DNA from: Marivirga tractuosa DSM 4126
GTDB lineage: Bacteria; Bacteroidota; Bacteroidia; Cytophagales; Cyclobacteriaceae
Reading direction: 5' to 3'
DNA length: 64,000 nucleotides
NCBI RefSeq assembly: GCF_000183425.1
Contig: NC_014759.1
Span: forward strand, 3,131,001-3,195,000
Of the stretch, positions 53,443 through 61,832 are shown piece by piece. The notes beneath the pieces were generated by a model. It saw nothing but the letters and a program-made list of their open reading frames with translations. It was not told where the DNA came from and did not search any database. Positions within the stretch are counted from its first letter, which is position 1, and every line of letters starts with the position of its first letter. Made by a program: the position numbers and the translations under genes.

Positions 53443-54026
53443 TTCTTCTTTATAAGTGTTAAAAGTGTTTGTGTCATTTTATGTCCTGGTTCCTCAATGT
53501 CATATTTAAAATCAGCAATTCGCCATTTAAACATAAATAACCTAAAAGAGCCCATAACTACATTTAGTAATTCCTCTACTGATATTTCATTTGTAAAAAT
53601 GCCACCTTCTTGCCCCTGCATGATGATGGGTTTTAAGTGTTTCATTTTTACAGTCATGATTTTATGGATCGTATCATTTACTTGCTGACTTTCTTCCATT
53701 AATCCATCAGAGAAAACCGCTACCACGAAATATGGATTACTTTTGAAAAATGTAAATTGGCTGGTAAAGAGGTTAATGAATTTTTCTTCCACAGATTGAT
53801 CCTGGGAAATTGCTACTCCATATCTTTCGTCCATATTTTTTGCCAAATACTCAAGCATGGCAATAATAATATCTTGCTTGCTTGAAAAATGACGGTAAAT
53901 TGCGCTTTCAGAAAAACCCATTTCCTTAGCCAAATTTTTTATGGTTAATCCTCCTACGCCAGAAGCAGTAAGTATTTTGCCCGCTGCTTCTATGATTTCT
54001 AACTGTCTATTGGTAATCTCTTTCAT
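53439..54026 (-). CDS. TetR-family transcriptional regulator
   Basis: This 195-residue repressor has the TetR N-terminal helix-turn-helix (QLEIIEAAGKILTASGVGGLTIKNLAKEMGFSESAIYRHFSSKQDIIIAMLEYL) and a helical ligand-binding C-terminus. It is the first gene of the minus-strand efflux operon running to 46985 and very likely controls it. The inducer cannot be predicted. The region upstream (54027-54230) is shared with the divergent Crp/Fnr gene, so one promoter region serves both. Confidence 0.93.
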   Translation of the reverse strand: MKEITNRQLEIIEAAGKILTASGVGGLTIKNLAKEMGFSESAIYRHFSSKQDIIIAMLEYLAKNMDERYGVAISQDQSVEEKFINLFTSQFTFFKSNPYFVVAVFSDGLMEESQQVNDTIHKIMTVKMKHLKPIIMQGQEGGIFTNEISVEELLNVVMGSFRLFMFKWRIADFKYDIEEPGHKMTQTLLTLIKKK

Positions 54027-54230
54027 AGTAAGTAAGTATTCACTAACAAAGATATATACTCTTTTTAGAAATAAAAGTTTTCAAGAGTAATAAATTTCTA
54101 TTCAGGCCAACATTGTAAATTTGAAGAGTTTTAGTTTAATGTGAATTTGTTTTCGATTTATTGATTATTCAATTCAAAGGGATTACTTTTAAAAAGTTAC
54201 TGAGAAGCTATTATTGAATAATATTTCCTT

Positions 54231-54944
54231 ATGCCCCAAAAAACCAATAAAATAAGCTGCGAAGAATGTACTACCACGTCATGTTTTGTAAAAAAGACAA
54301 ATCCGCAGTGGTTGGCTAAAATCAGTGAATTCAAAAATCAAGTGGTTTACCCAAAAGGGCAATATATTTTCTCTGAGGGCTCTCCAGTATTTGGCGCCTA
54401 TTTTATTCAGTCAGGGGATGTTAAAATTGTGAGTAGTAGTTTTTCAGGCAGACAAAATATTGTTCGATTAGCAAAGAATGGGCATATGATGGGACATAAA
54501 GGAGTGGCAAAGGAAAATTATCCAGTAGGTGCGGTGGCACTCAACGATGCCCGTGTTTGTTTTCTTAATAATGAGTTGCTATATGATGCTTTTTTGAATA
54601 ATACGCATTTCACTATTGAGATCATGATGTTCTACTCAAAAGAACTTCGTAAAAGTGAAATGCGAAACAAGTTCTTTGCCCAAATGACCACAGATGAAAA
54701 GGTAGCTTACGCTATTGTTTATGCTGGAGAAATAGTAGGACAGAAGAATAATAAAGGGCAAATTATGATTACGCTCAGTAGACAAGAACTTGCACAGATT
54801 GCCGGAACCAATGCCGAACAAGTTAGCCGAACCATTAGCCATATGAAAAATGATGGCTTATTATCCTTGGATGGACGTTGTATTTGCATTGAAAGCCTCC
54901 CAGAGATGTATAATTTACTCTCCGAGTACGAACAGTTTATTTAA
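54231..54944 (+). CDS. Crp/Fnr-family regulator with Fnr-type cysteines
   Basis: The 237-residue regulator has an N-terminal Cys group C10-x2-C13-x4-C18 and a later C110. This is close to the four Cys that hold the [4Fe-4S] cluster in Fnr. A cyclic-nucleotide-like beta-roll follows, with VYPKGQYIFSEGSPVFGAYFIQSGDVKIV, a long dimer helix and a helix-turn-helix. The recognition helix NAEQVSRTISHM carries E-x2-S-R as in Fnr. It heads the plus-strand denitrification region, so an O2- or NO-sensing activator of nirK, ric and nos genes is likely. No exact TTGAT-N4-ATCAA site was found. Confidence 0.9.
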   Translation: MPQKTNKISCEECTTTSCFVKKTNPQWLAKISEFKNQVVYPKGQYIFSEGSPVFGAYFIQSGDVKIVSSSFSGRQNIVRLAKNGHMMGHKGVAKENYPVGAVALNDARVCFLNNELLYDAFLNNTHFTIEIMMFYSKELRKSEMRNKFFAQMTTDEKVAYAIVYAGEIVGQKNNKGQIMITLSRQELAQIAGTNAEQVSRTISHMKNDGLLSLDGRCICIESLPEMYNLLSEYEQFI

Positions 54945-55028
54945 TTTCCTGCGTTTTCGCAGACTTATCTCTGTGAATAAACTTCTCAATGCCTGATCTG
55001 GAACATTTCTATTCTAAAGTTCTCTAGT

Positions 55029-55044
55029 GATATTTGTATCAATC
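55029..55044. promoter_or_regulatory. Palindromic motif upstream of nirK, shared with ric
   Basis: TGATA-TTTG-TATCA (55029-55042) is an inverted repeat. The 14-mer ATATTTGTATCAAT (55031-55044) recurs exactly at 61001-61014 before ric. It may also supply a TAnnTTTG-like -7 element, with one mismatch here. Confidence 0.45.
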
Positions 55045-55087
55045 AAAAAAGGATAAAAATATCCGAATATAATTAAAAGCATAGATT

Positions 55088-56575
55088 ATGAAAACGCATA
55101 GAAAGACTCAGAATCGAATCACTTATTTGTTTTTTGCCCTGCTATTTCCTTTTCTTTTTTCGGCTTGTCAGCAACAAGAGGAAATTGTGAAATCGAACAG
55201 AAATAAAAATGAAGACATTAAAGTTCTTGGTACAATGAAAGCGGAATTAACCGCTCCACCTCATGTTCCAAAACCCATAGGTAAAAGAACTGCCAAAAGG
55301 CTTTTTGTGGATATGGAAATCATCGAAGAAGTGGCTGAAATGGATGATGGTGTAGAATATGTTTATTGGACATTTGGAGGAAGTGTACCAGGTTCATTTA
55401 TTAGAACAAGAGTGGGAGATATAGTAGAATTCACACTTAAAAATCACCCTGATAATAAATTGCCACACAACATTGATTTACATGCTGTAACAGGTCAAGG
55501 TGGAGGAGCGGAAGCTTCATTTGTTGCACCTGGTCAACAGAAAACCTTCTCTTTTAAAACGCTCAATCCGGGATTATATGTTTATCACTGTGCTACGGCT
55601 CCAGTTGGAATGCACATTGCAAACGGTATGTATGGACTGATTCTAGTAGAACCATTAGGAGGATTGCCACCTGTAGATAAAGAGTACTATGTAATGCAAG
55701 GTGATTTTTACACTAAAGGAAAACATGGAGAAAAAGGCTTGCAGGATTTCGATTTGCAAAAAGCAGTAGATGAAAATCCTGACTATGTGGTGTTTAACGG
55801 AAAAGTTGGTGCCTTAACTGGTGAAAATGCACTTACTGCGCAAGTAGGAGAAACCGTGAGAATATTCTTTGGAAATGGTGGTCCAAATCTTGCCTCTTCA
55901 TTTCACGTAATCGGTGAAATTTTTGATAGAGTTCATTTAGAAGGTGGAGAAAGTATTAATAAAAATGTTCAAACCACTTTAGTTCCTGCTGGTGGCTCAG
56001 CAATGTTGGAATTCACAGTGGAGTCTCCTGATAATTTGGTGTTGGTTGACCACTCTATTTTTAGAGCATTTAATAAAGGAGCTTTGGGCATATTAAGTGT
56101 ATCAGGCGAAGAAAACCATGTGGTATATGATGAAGGAACAGAAGCTATTCCATATAACCCACAATCGGAAATTGCTGAAAGTACTCCTCCTGAAGAGAAG
56201 AAGGTAGAAGCACAGGTTGAGGAACAAGCTCCGTCACCCGCTGATTTTGATCTACAAACCAGCATTGCGAAAGGGAAAAAGATTTACTCTCAAAACTGTC
56301 TGGCATGTCACCAAGCAGAAGGTCAAGGTATTCCTAAAACCTTTCCACCACTTGCTGGATCTGATTATATAAATGGTCACCCAGAAAAGGCGATCAATGC
56401 AGTGGTAAATGGTTTAACAGGTGAGATTAAAGTAAACGGTGAAACCTATAATAGCGCAATGCCTGCTCAAAGATTGAGCGATGAAGATGTAGCTGCTGTG
56501 CTCAATTATGTTTACAGCAATTGGGGTAATAATGGAACTACCATTACACCCGAGCAAGTAAAAAATAATAAATAA
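55088..56575 (+). CDS. nirK: Copper nitrite reductase with C-terminal cytochrome c, lipoprotein
   Basis: This 495-residue enzyme reduces nitrite to NO. It has a lipobox (LFSAC, C27), two cupredoxin domains and a fused class I cytochrome c. Copper ligands fit NirK: H127, H132, H167, C168, H176 and M181 in HNIDLHAVTG and YHCATAPVGMHIANGM, with H273 in SFHVIGEIFDRVH and the catalytic Asp130. The short loop after C168 is the class II form. The heme motif CLACH is at 404-408. The fused heme should deliver electrons directly to the type 1 copper. Regulation by the Fnr-like gene upstream is likely. Confidence 0.97.
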   Translation: MKTHRKTQNRITYLFFALLFPFLFSACQQQEEIVKSNRNKNEDIKVLGTMKAELTAPPHVPKPIGKRTAKRLFVDMEIIEEVAEMDDGVEYVYWTFGGSVPGSFIRTRVGDIVEFTLKNHPDNKLPHNIDLHAVTGQGGGAEASFVAPGQQKTFSFKTLNPGLYVYHCATAPVGMHIANGMYGLILVEPLGGLPPVDKEYYVMQGDFYTKGKHGEKGLQDFDLQKAVDENPDYVVFNGKVGALTGENALTAQVGETVRIFFGNGGPNLASSFHVIGEIFDRVHLEGGESINKNVQTTLVPAGGSAMLEFTVESPDNLVLVDHSIFRAFNKGALGILSVSGEENHVVYDEGTEAIPYNPQSEIAESTPPEEKKVEAQVEEQAPSPADFDLQTSIAKGKKIYSQNCLACHQAEGQGIPKTFPPLAGSDYINGHPEKAINAVVNGLTGEIKVNGETYNSAMPAQRLSDEDVAAVLNYVYSNWGNNGTTITPEQVKNNK

Positions 56576-56581
56576 AATACC

Positions 56582-57370
56582 ATGCTTAGATATTTCACAC
56601 TCGCAATCTTTTTCCTATTCCATTTAAATGTAAATGGACAGGAAATTGAGATGCGCAAAATTGAAGGGGGAGTTTATATCCCCCTTTATGGAAGCCAAGA
56701 AGAAGTGCAGGTAGAAATAGAACCATTTTACATGGATGCTAAACCTGTTACGCATCAAGAGTTTGCCGAATTTATCAAGAAATATCCTCAATGGTCAAAA
56801 GAAAATGTGAAAGCATTATTTGCAGATGCCAGCTATTTGACCAAATGGACTGCTGATGGTGAAGTGCCTAAGCATTTAATAAATAGCCCGGTGAATAATG
56901 TCTCTTGGTATGCAGCCAAAGCTTATTGTGAATGTCAGGATAAGCGACTTCCTACCACAGATGAATGGGAATTTGCCGCAATGGCAAGTGAAAATTCAAT
57001 TGATGCTAGAGAAGACAGTTTATTCAATCAAAAAATAGTATCAGGCTATGAAAAACCTAAAACTTATTTGAAAGAAGTGGGGCAAAGCACTCCTAATTAT
57101 TACGGAGTTTATGATTTACATGGCTTGGTTTGGGAATGGGTATATGATTTTAACAGTATCATTATTACAGGAGAATCAAGATCCAACAATAATACAGACG
57201 CTAATTTATTTTGTGCAGGGGGAGCTGTAAGTGCTAATGATCTCATGAATTATGCCGCTTTCATGCGCTATGCCATAAGATCAAGTTTAAAAGCTAGAAA
57301 TACCATGAGCAATATGGGCTTTCGCTGTGTAAAAGATTACGAAAAGAATGCATTAGAATTAAATCAATGA
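56582..57370 (+). CDS. SUMF1/FGE-fold protein in the nirK operon
   Basis: The 262-residue exported protein (signal peptide LAIFFLFHLNVNGQ) has an FGE-sulfatase fold: GGVYIPLYG, FYMDAKPVTHQEFAEFIKKYP, PVNNVSWYAAKAYCECQDKRLPTTDEWEFAA, YDLHGLVWEWVYDF and MGFRCVKD. The paired Cys that formylglycine-generating enzymes use just before the R-x-R segment is not seen, so true sulfatase maturation is unlikely. It begins 6 bp after nirK and is probably cotranscribed. It may help assemble or link the copper or heme enzyme; this is inference. Confidence 0.85.
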   Translation: MLRYFTLAIFFLFHLNVNGQEIEMRKIEGGVYIPLYGSQEEVQVEIEPFYMDAKPVTHQEFAEFIKKYPQWSKENVKALFADASYLTKWTADGEVPKHLINSPVNNVSWYAAKAYCECQDKRLPTTDEWEFAAMASENSIDAREDSLFNQKIVSGYEKPKTYLKEVGQSTPNYYGVYDLHGLVWEWVYDFNSIIITGESRSNNNTDANLFCAGGAVSANDLMNYAAFMRYAIRSSLKARNTMSNMGFRCVKDYEKNALELNQ

Positions 57371-57372
57371 AA

Positions 57373-57452
57373 GTCCTGAAAGGACGTCATATTTTAACAC
57401 AGGGTGAAGCCCTGTGTTAAAAAAAAAACTATCTCCAAAGCCCTGAAAGGGC
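57373..57452 (+). repeat. Cluster of three hairpin repeats
   Basis: GTCCTGAAAGGAC (57373-57385), TTAACACAGGG-TGAAG-CCCTGTGTTAA (57394-57420) and GCCCTGAAAGGGC (57440-57452) follow one another between the SUMF1-like and SCO1 genes. The middle stem is 11 bp and perfect. The A run after it does not fit a plus-strand terminator, so I read this as a dispersed repeat. Confidence 0.7.
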
Positions 57453-57483
57453 GTAATACTAATTAATTTAAAATACAATCGCT

Positions 57484-58086
57484 ATGAAAACGCTAATGAT
57501 GTTTCTCGCTACTATTCTATTTTTCGCTTGTGATAATGTCGAAAAACCGGACTCAAATGATGAAGATAAAGGTATTACTTCCAAAGAAGAATTTAATGAT
57601 TTATCTATTTATAACATTCCCTCTGTTTGGACTACCCAGCACAATGAGCAAATAGAATTCAAAGATTTGCAAGGAAGTGTTTTGGCTGTGGTAATGGTCT
57701 ATACTTCTTGCCAAACAGCATGTCCAAGATTAGCTGCTGATATGCGCAATATTGAAGAGCAAGTAGCTGAAAAAGGAAAAGAAAATGTGAAATATGTATT
57801 AGTGAGTATTGATCCGGAAAATGATACACCAGAGCGATTAACCCAATTTGGAGAAGATTATCAATTGGAAGGCGACCAGTGGTTATTCTTAAGAGGAACT
57901 GAAGAAACCGTTAGAGAATTTGCCAATATCGTGGCGGTTAAATACAAACAAATCTCTCCCATTGACTTTTCTCATTCCAACATTATTTCTGTTTTTGATG
58001 CAGAAGGGGTAATGCAACATCAGCAAGAAGGCTTAGGCGTAAATAATAAAGAAACGATTGAAAAAATTATTGAATTAAGTAACTAA
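57484..58086 (+). CDS. SCO1/SenC-type copper chaperone lipoprotein
   Basis: The 200-residue protein has a lipoprotein signal (LATILFFAC, lipid Cys near 16) and a thioredoxin fold with the copper-binding VYTSCQTACP (CxxxC) and the third ligand His in IDFSHSN, plus LVSIDPENDTPERLTQFGEDY. SCO proteins deliver copper to cytochrome oxidase or, in denitrifiers, support NosZ or NirK. The position between nirK and a copper receptor points to copper delivery to the denitrification enzymes. Confidence 0.94.
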   Translation: MKTLMMFLATILFFACDNVEKPDSNDEDKGITSKEEFNDLSIYNIPSVWTTQHNEQIEFKDLQGSVLAVVMVYTSCQTACPRLAADMRNIEEQVAEKGKENVKYVLVSIDPENDTPERLTQFGEDYQLEGDQWLFLRGTEETVREFANIVAVKYKQISPIDFSHSNIISVFDAEGVMQHQQEGLGVNNKETIEKIIELSN

Positions 58087-58129
58087 TGGCACATAATATA
58101 TTTTATGATTAAGCTACCTTCGCAGCAAA

Positions 58130-58516
58130 ATGAAAAAACGAATAGCTATATCTTTTTCAATTCTTATCTTGGCATTGCCTATAGTAAAGGTGGCTATTCT
58201 TATTCAATTCGGTTTTAATCGTGATTATATCATTGAAAATCTCTGTGTAGAACGTGATAATGCAATTAATACCTGTCAGGGACAATGTCTTTTATCTCAA
58301 AAGTTAAATGAAGCCTCAAATAAGGAAAAAGAACAAGAATCTTTTCTAGTAAAGCTTGTAGAGCAACTTTTCATAATCAAAAACAAATATGTTGGCATCA
58401 AATCTAATCATATCATAGGCCACATTTCAAAAACACCAGTTACTAATTCCTTTGTTATTAGAATATTTGAGAGTCAAATATTTCACCCACCTATTTTTTT
58501 GAATAGACCATATTGA
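58130..58516 (+). CDS. Small membrane protein with CxGxC motif, function unknown
   Basis: The 128-residue protein has one N-terminal helix (AISFSILILALPIVKVAILIQFGF). Next comes a conserved-looking segment IIENLCVERDNAINTCQGQCLLSQKLNEA, then a coiled, basic C-terminus. Proteins of this type precede TonB receptor genes in Bacteroidota. Three Cys (LC..., TCQGQC) face the periplasm and could bind copper. It lies 63 bp before the OprC-like receptor gene, so a role in copper handling is inferred. Confidence 0.75.
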   Translation: MKKRIAISFSILILALPIVKVAILIQFGFNRDYIIENLCVERDNAINTCQGQCLLSQKLNEASNKEKEQESFLVKLVEQLFIIKNKYVGIKSNHIIGHISKTPVTNSFVIRIFESQIFHPPIFLNRPY

Positions 58517-58579
58517 GACAAAAGGCAGCAATAGTTTTGCTGCAAAATCAAATTATAATCTATTCAAATTTATAATATT

Positions 58580-60844
58580 ATGATTCATTCTATTACTATG
58601 CCCAAAGCAATTTTATTGCTTCTGGCTGTGCTAATAGGCTTATCTGCCTATGCGCAAAAAAAAGAAAAATTAAAATTTTTGGATGCTGACACCAAAGAGC
58701 CTATCGTTGGTCTATATTATCAATATGCAAAGCAATATGGAGCTTCAAATGAAAGTGGAGAAATTGAGCTTTATTTTGTAGAAGGTGAAAGATTGGTGTT
58801 AAGCCATATTAATTATGGTAAATGGCAGCTAAAATCGAATGAAATATCGGAAGCATTAAAATCTAATGAGCCATTACTTAGAACTAAGCATATTGAAATT
58901 CTTCAGCCGGTAAGCGTCATTAGCTTAAGACCCAATTTGGCAGAAAAAGATGAGCAATTAAGCTTAAATGATACAGAAAAAATTCATCATGATGCTGGCG
59001 CTATTTTATCACTAAATCCAGCGATAAACGCAATCAGGAAAAGCCCAGCTTTTGGGTTTGATCCTGTTATGAGAGGCTTTAAATATGATCAGCTCAATGT
59101 AGTAATTGACGGACTTCAATCTGCTAATGCTGCTTGCCCTAATCGAATGGATCCGGGAAGCAGTCAAATCATGCTAAATCAAATTAAAAAAGTGGAGATC
59201 TTGAAAGGCCCTCATGCTTTACGTTATGGAAATGCATTCGGAACCATCAATTTCGTGTCTGAGTCACCAGTTTTTACACCCGAATTGGCCTTAAGAGGAA
59301 GAGCTTCTGCTTTGTACGAAACTAATGGAAATGTAATCAGAAATGAAGCGAAAGTAGGCTTAAGTTCTGCTCAGCTCAATGCTGGTTTGCTTTTTTCTTA
59401 TTCAGAAGGGAACGATTATACCGATGGAAATGGGAAAACCGTGCCAAGCAATTTTCTAAGAGGTAGTTTGGGTGCTTATCTTCATTACAAACCTTCAAAT
59501 GCAGACCTTTTTTCTTTAACTGTAAACAGGAATTTTGCACGAGATGTAGATTTCCCAACACTCGGAATGGATTTAAGAACAGATGATACTTGGATGCTTA
59601 ATGCGGAATATGAGCGCATACTTCAAGGTCGATTTTTTACCAAATGGGTTAATAAAGGATATTACACTAAAGTAGATCATTTGATGGATAATCTTTTGAA
59701 GCCTTTAGATCCCAGAATGATGAATGCCTCTACACCAGCTGAAACAGAGAACTTTGGTTACCGCTCAGAATTACAGAAATTAAGTGAAAATGCACAGTTT
59801 TATCTCGGTTTAGATTATAAATCCGAATCTGCTGAAGGTGAAAGAGAGCGAGAATTCGTAATAGGGCCTAATGCAGGAATGAAGCTATATGATAATCCTT
59901 GGCAAAAAGGGAAAATTGAGAAATCTTCTGTTTTTTCATCTTACGCTTATCAGTTAGGCATCCATTCTTTTCATGCTTCTGCAAGAATAGAATATAACCG
60001 AGCACAAAGTCTTAATACAGAAGAGGCCTTTGAAGATTTTTATGAGACCACTAATGCGAATCAAGTTAATCCAGCTATAAGCTTAGGATATAAAGCCGAA
60101 TGGAGTGATAAATTGTCGACTGCCATTTGGTTAGCACGAGCACAGAGAAGTGCGGGCTTGACAGAGCGCTATATCAATTATTTTGCCGTTGGAATGGATC
60201 CTTATGAATTATTAGGAAATCCGGGACTGAAAGCTGAAAAAAACAATCAAATGGATTGGATTATCAGTTATGATGAAATTAATTGGCAAGCAGAAGTCAA
60301 CTTATTTGCATCCTACTTAACTGATTATATAGGAGGTGAAAAAACTAACCTACAGCCAAAATTAATGAACAGCCCAGGAGTAAGACAATTTGTAAATATT
60401 GGAGAAGTATTTAAGACTGGTTTTGAATTCAATTTCAATCATTTGATTTCAGAAAATTTCAGTCAGTCGGCACAATTGGCATACACTTATGCGGAGAACC
60501 TCAGCTGGGAAGAACCACTAGCCGAGATTGCACCGCTTGATTTACGATATTCTATTTCTGCTAATTTTCTAGACAATAGAGGATTGATTAGTTTGAATTT
60601 CCGCTATGTAGATCAACAAAATAGAGTTTCCACTGAGTTTGGCGAAATGGACTCTCCTTCATTTTATCTGCTTGGATTTGAATCTTCTTTTAAGTTTACT
60701 ACTGATTGGCAGTTAAAGCTTGGTGCTAGCAATTTATTGAATCAGGCCTATTATGAACATCTAAATCGCCCAATTTTAGCGACAGGAGAAAAAATTTACG
60801 CTCCAGGAAGAAATTTTTACACAATGCTAATTTATAGGTTCTAA
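58580..60844 (+). CDS. OprC/NosA-like TonB-dependent copper receptor
   Basis: This 754-residue outer-membrane receptor has a signal peptide (LLLLAVLIGLSAYAQ), an N-terminal carboxypeptidase-like domain (~27-110), a plug (~130-235) and a 22-strand barrel ending in YRF. The plug contains VVIDGLQSANAACPNRMDP: C186-x3-M190 matches the CxxxM copper site of Pseudomonas OprC. H367-x-M369 in KVDHLMDN matches its HxM partner. The copper-receptor reading is therefore specific. It should import copper for NirK and NosZ, in line with SCO1 and nosZ nearby. The start could also be the internal ATG at residue 7. Confidence 0.93.
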   Translation: MIHSITMPKAILLLLAVLIGLSAYAQKKEKLKFLDADTKEPIVGLYYQYAKQYGASNESGEIELYFVEGERLVLSHINYGKWQLKSNEISEALKSNEPLLRTKHIEILQPVSVISLRPNLAEKDEQLSLNDTEKIHHDAGAILSLNPAINAIRKSPAFGFDPVMRGFKYDQLNVVIDGLQSANAACPNRMDPGSSQIMLNQIKKVEILKGPHALRYGNAFGTINFVSESPVFTPELALRGRASALYETNGNVIRNEAKVGLSSAQLNAGLLFSYSEGNDYTDGNGKTVPSNFLRGSLGAYLHYKPSNADLFSLTVNRNFARDVDFPTLGMDLRTDDTWMLNAEYERILQGRFFTKWVNKGYYTKVDHLMDNLLKPLDPRMMNASTPAETENFGYRSELQKLSENAQFYLGLDYKSESAEGEREREFVIGPNAGMKLYDNPWQKGKIEKSSVFSSYAYQLGIHSFHASARIEYNRAQSLNTEEAFEDFYETTNANQVNPAISLGYKAEWSDKLSTAIWLARAQRSAGLTERYINYFAVGMDPYELLGNPGLKAEKNNQMDWIISYDEINWQAEVNLFASYLTDYIGGEKTNLQPKLMNSPGVRQFVNIGEVFKTGFEFNFNHLISENFSQSAQLAYTYAENLSWEEPLAEIAPLDLRYSISANFLDNRGLISLNFRYVDQQNRVSTEFGEMDSPSFYLLGFESSFKFTTDWQLKLGASNLLNQAYYEHLNRPILATGEKIYAPGRNFYTMLIYRF

Positions 60845-60869
60845 ACCTTATAAGCTCATTTCTAATTTA

Positions 60870-60922
60870 AAATTGATAGATGTGATTCATTTTGTTTGAA
60901 TCGCGCCTATCAATTTTTTTTT
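60870..60922 (+). terminator. Rho-independent terminator after the TonB receptor gene
   Basis: AAATTGATAG-ATGT-GATTCA and TGAATC-GCGC-CTATCAATTT form a long stem with one internal bulge and a 7-base loop. A run of T follows, up to 60922. It separates the receptor unit from ric. Confidence 0.85.
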
Positions 60923-60999
60923 GAATAAAATAAGCTAACAAACATCATCTTTTTTAAAATTATTTCGTAATAAAAGATAAAAAGACCAAAATATCCTTT

Positions 61000-61014
61000 T
61001 ATATTTGTATCAAT
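61000..61014 (+). promoter_or_regulatory. Promoter element and shared motif upstream of ric
   Basis: TATATTTG (61000-61007) is a perfect TAnnTTTG -7 element. It overlaps the 14-mer ATATTTGTATCAAT, which is identical to the one upstream of nirK. Confidence 0.5.
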
Positions 61015-61074
61015 AAATAAGTACTCAGAATTGGGAATAAGTAAAACAAAATTCTATATTTAAATACAATTGTT

Positions 61075-61809
61075 ATGAACGTTTACAAAGAAAAAACCAT
61101 AGGAGAATGGGTGGCAGAAGATTACCGATCAGCCTCAGTTTTTAAATCATTTGGCATTGATTTTTGCTGTAAAGGTGGAAGGTCAATACAGGAAGCTTGC
61201 GAAGCTAAAAACATACCTGAAAGAGAAGTAGAGATTGCTTTAGCTGAAGCCGTAATGGATAAACCTGAGCAGGGAGATATTGATTTTAAATCATGGCCTA
61301 TGGATCTTTTGGCTGATTATATAGAAAAAACACATCACAGATATGTTGAAAGAGCGATTGAAGAACTTAAACCATATCTTACGAAAATTTGCAAAGTGCA
61401 TGGAGATTCAAATCCAGAATTGCATGAGGTTAAACAACTATTTTTTGAGTCAGCCGGGGAATTGACTGCCCATATGAAAAAAGAAGAATTTATTCTTTTC
61501 CCTCATGTGAGGAAATTAGAAAAGCATTTAAATGATGGTAGTTCTGTAGAAGCGCCTCATTTTGGAACGGTCAAAAATCCAATTAAAATGATGATGGATG
61601 AACATGAAGCTGAAGGGGATCGATTTGAAGAAATTGCAAGATTAACAAATAACTATACTCCACCAGCACATGCTTGCAATACTTATAGAGTAACATTTGC
61701 ATTGTTGGAGGAATTTCAAAACGATTTACATAGACATATTCATTTAGAAAATAATATACTTTTTCCTAAAGCTGTAAGGGTAGAGGAAAGTTTTAACTCT
61801 TTGAACTGA
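61075..61809 (+). CDS. ric: Iron-sulfur cluster repair di-iron protein (RIC/ScdA/YtfE)
   Basis: This 244-residue protein repairs iron-sulfur clusters after NO damage. It has the N-terminal ScdA domain with KTIGEWVAEDYRSASVFKSFGIDFCCKGG (Cys pair near 31), then two hemerythrin-like halves with His and Glu ligands: ADYIEKTHHRYVE, HMKKEEFILFPH, MMDEHEAEGDRFEEI and LHRHIHLENNILFPKA. In denitrifying clusters it protects the cell from NO made by NirK. It has its own promoter after a terminator and is followed within 24 bp by the membrane protein gene. Confidence 0.95.
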   Translation: MNVYKEKTIGEWVAEDYRSASVFKSFGIDFCCKGGRSIQEACEAKNIPEREVEIALAEAVMDKPEQGDIDFKSWPMDLLADYIEKTHHRYVERAIEELKPYLTKICKVHGDSNPELHEVKQLFFESAGELTAHMKKEEFILFPHVRKLEKHLNDGSSVEAPHFGTVKNPIKMMMDEHEAEGDRFEEIARLTNNYTPPAHACNTYRVTFALLEEFQNDLHRHIHLENNILFPKAVRVEESFNSLN

Positions 61810-61832
61810 TAAAATAGCCTTTGGCTAAATTC

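Noticed and set aside
55029..55043. Canonical FNR box before nirK
   Set aside because: ATCAA is present, but the partner half-site TTGAT at the right spacing is not; the inverted repeat present has a different centre.
57394..57430. Terminator after the SUMF1-like gene
   Set aside because: The stem is strong but is followed by A residues on the plus strand, not T, and GC hairpins of repeat type flank it.
59376..59561. Minus-strand frame inside the TonB receptor gene
   Set aside because: It is a shadow of the receptor reading frame with no start signal or motif.
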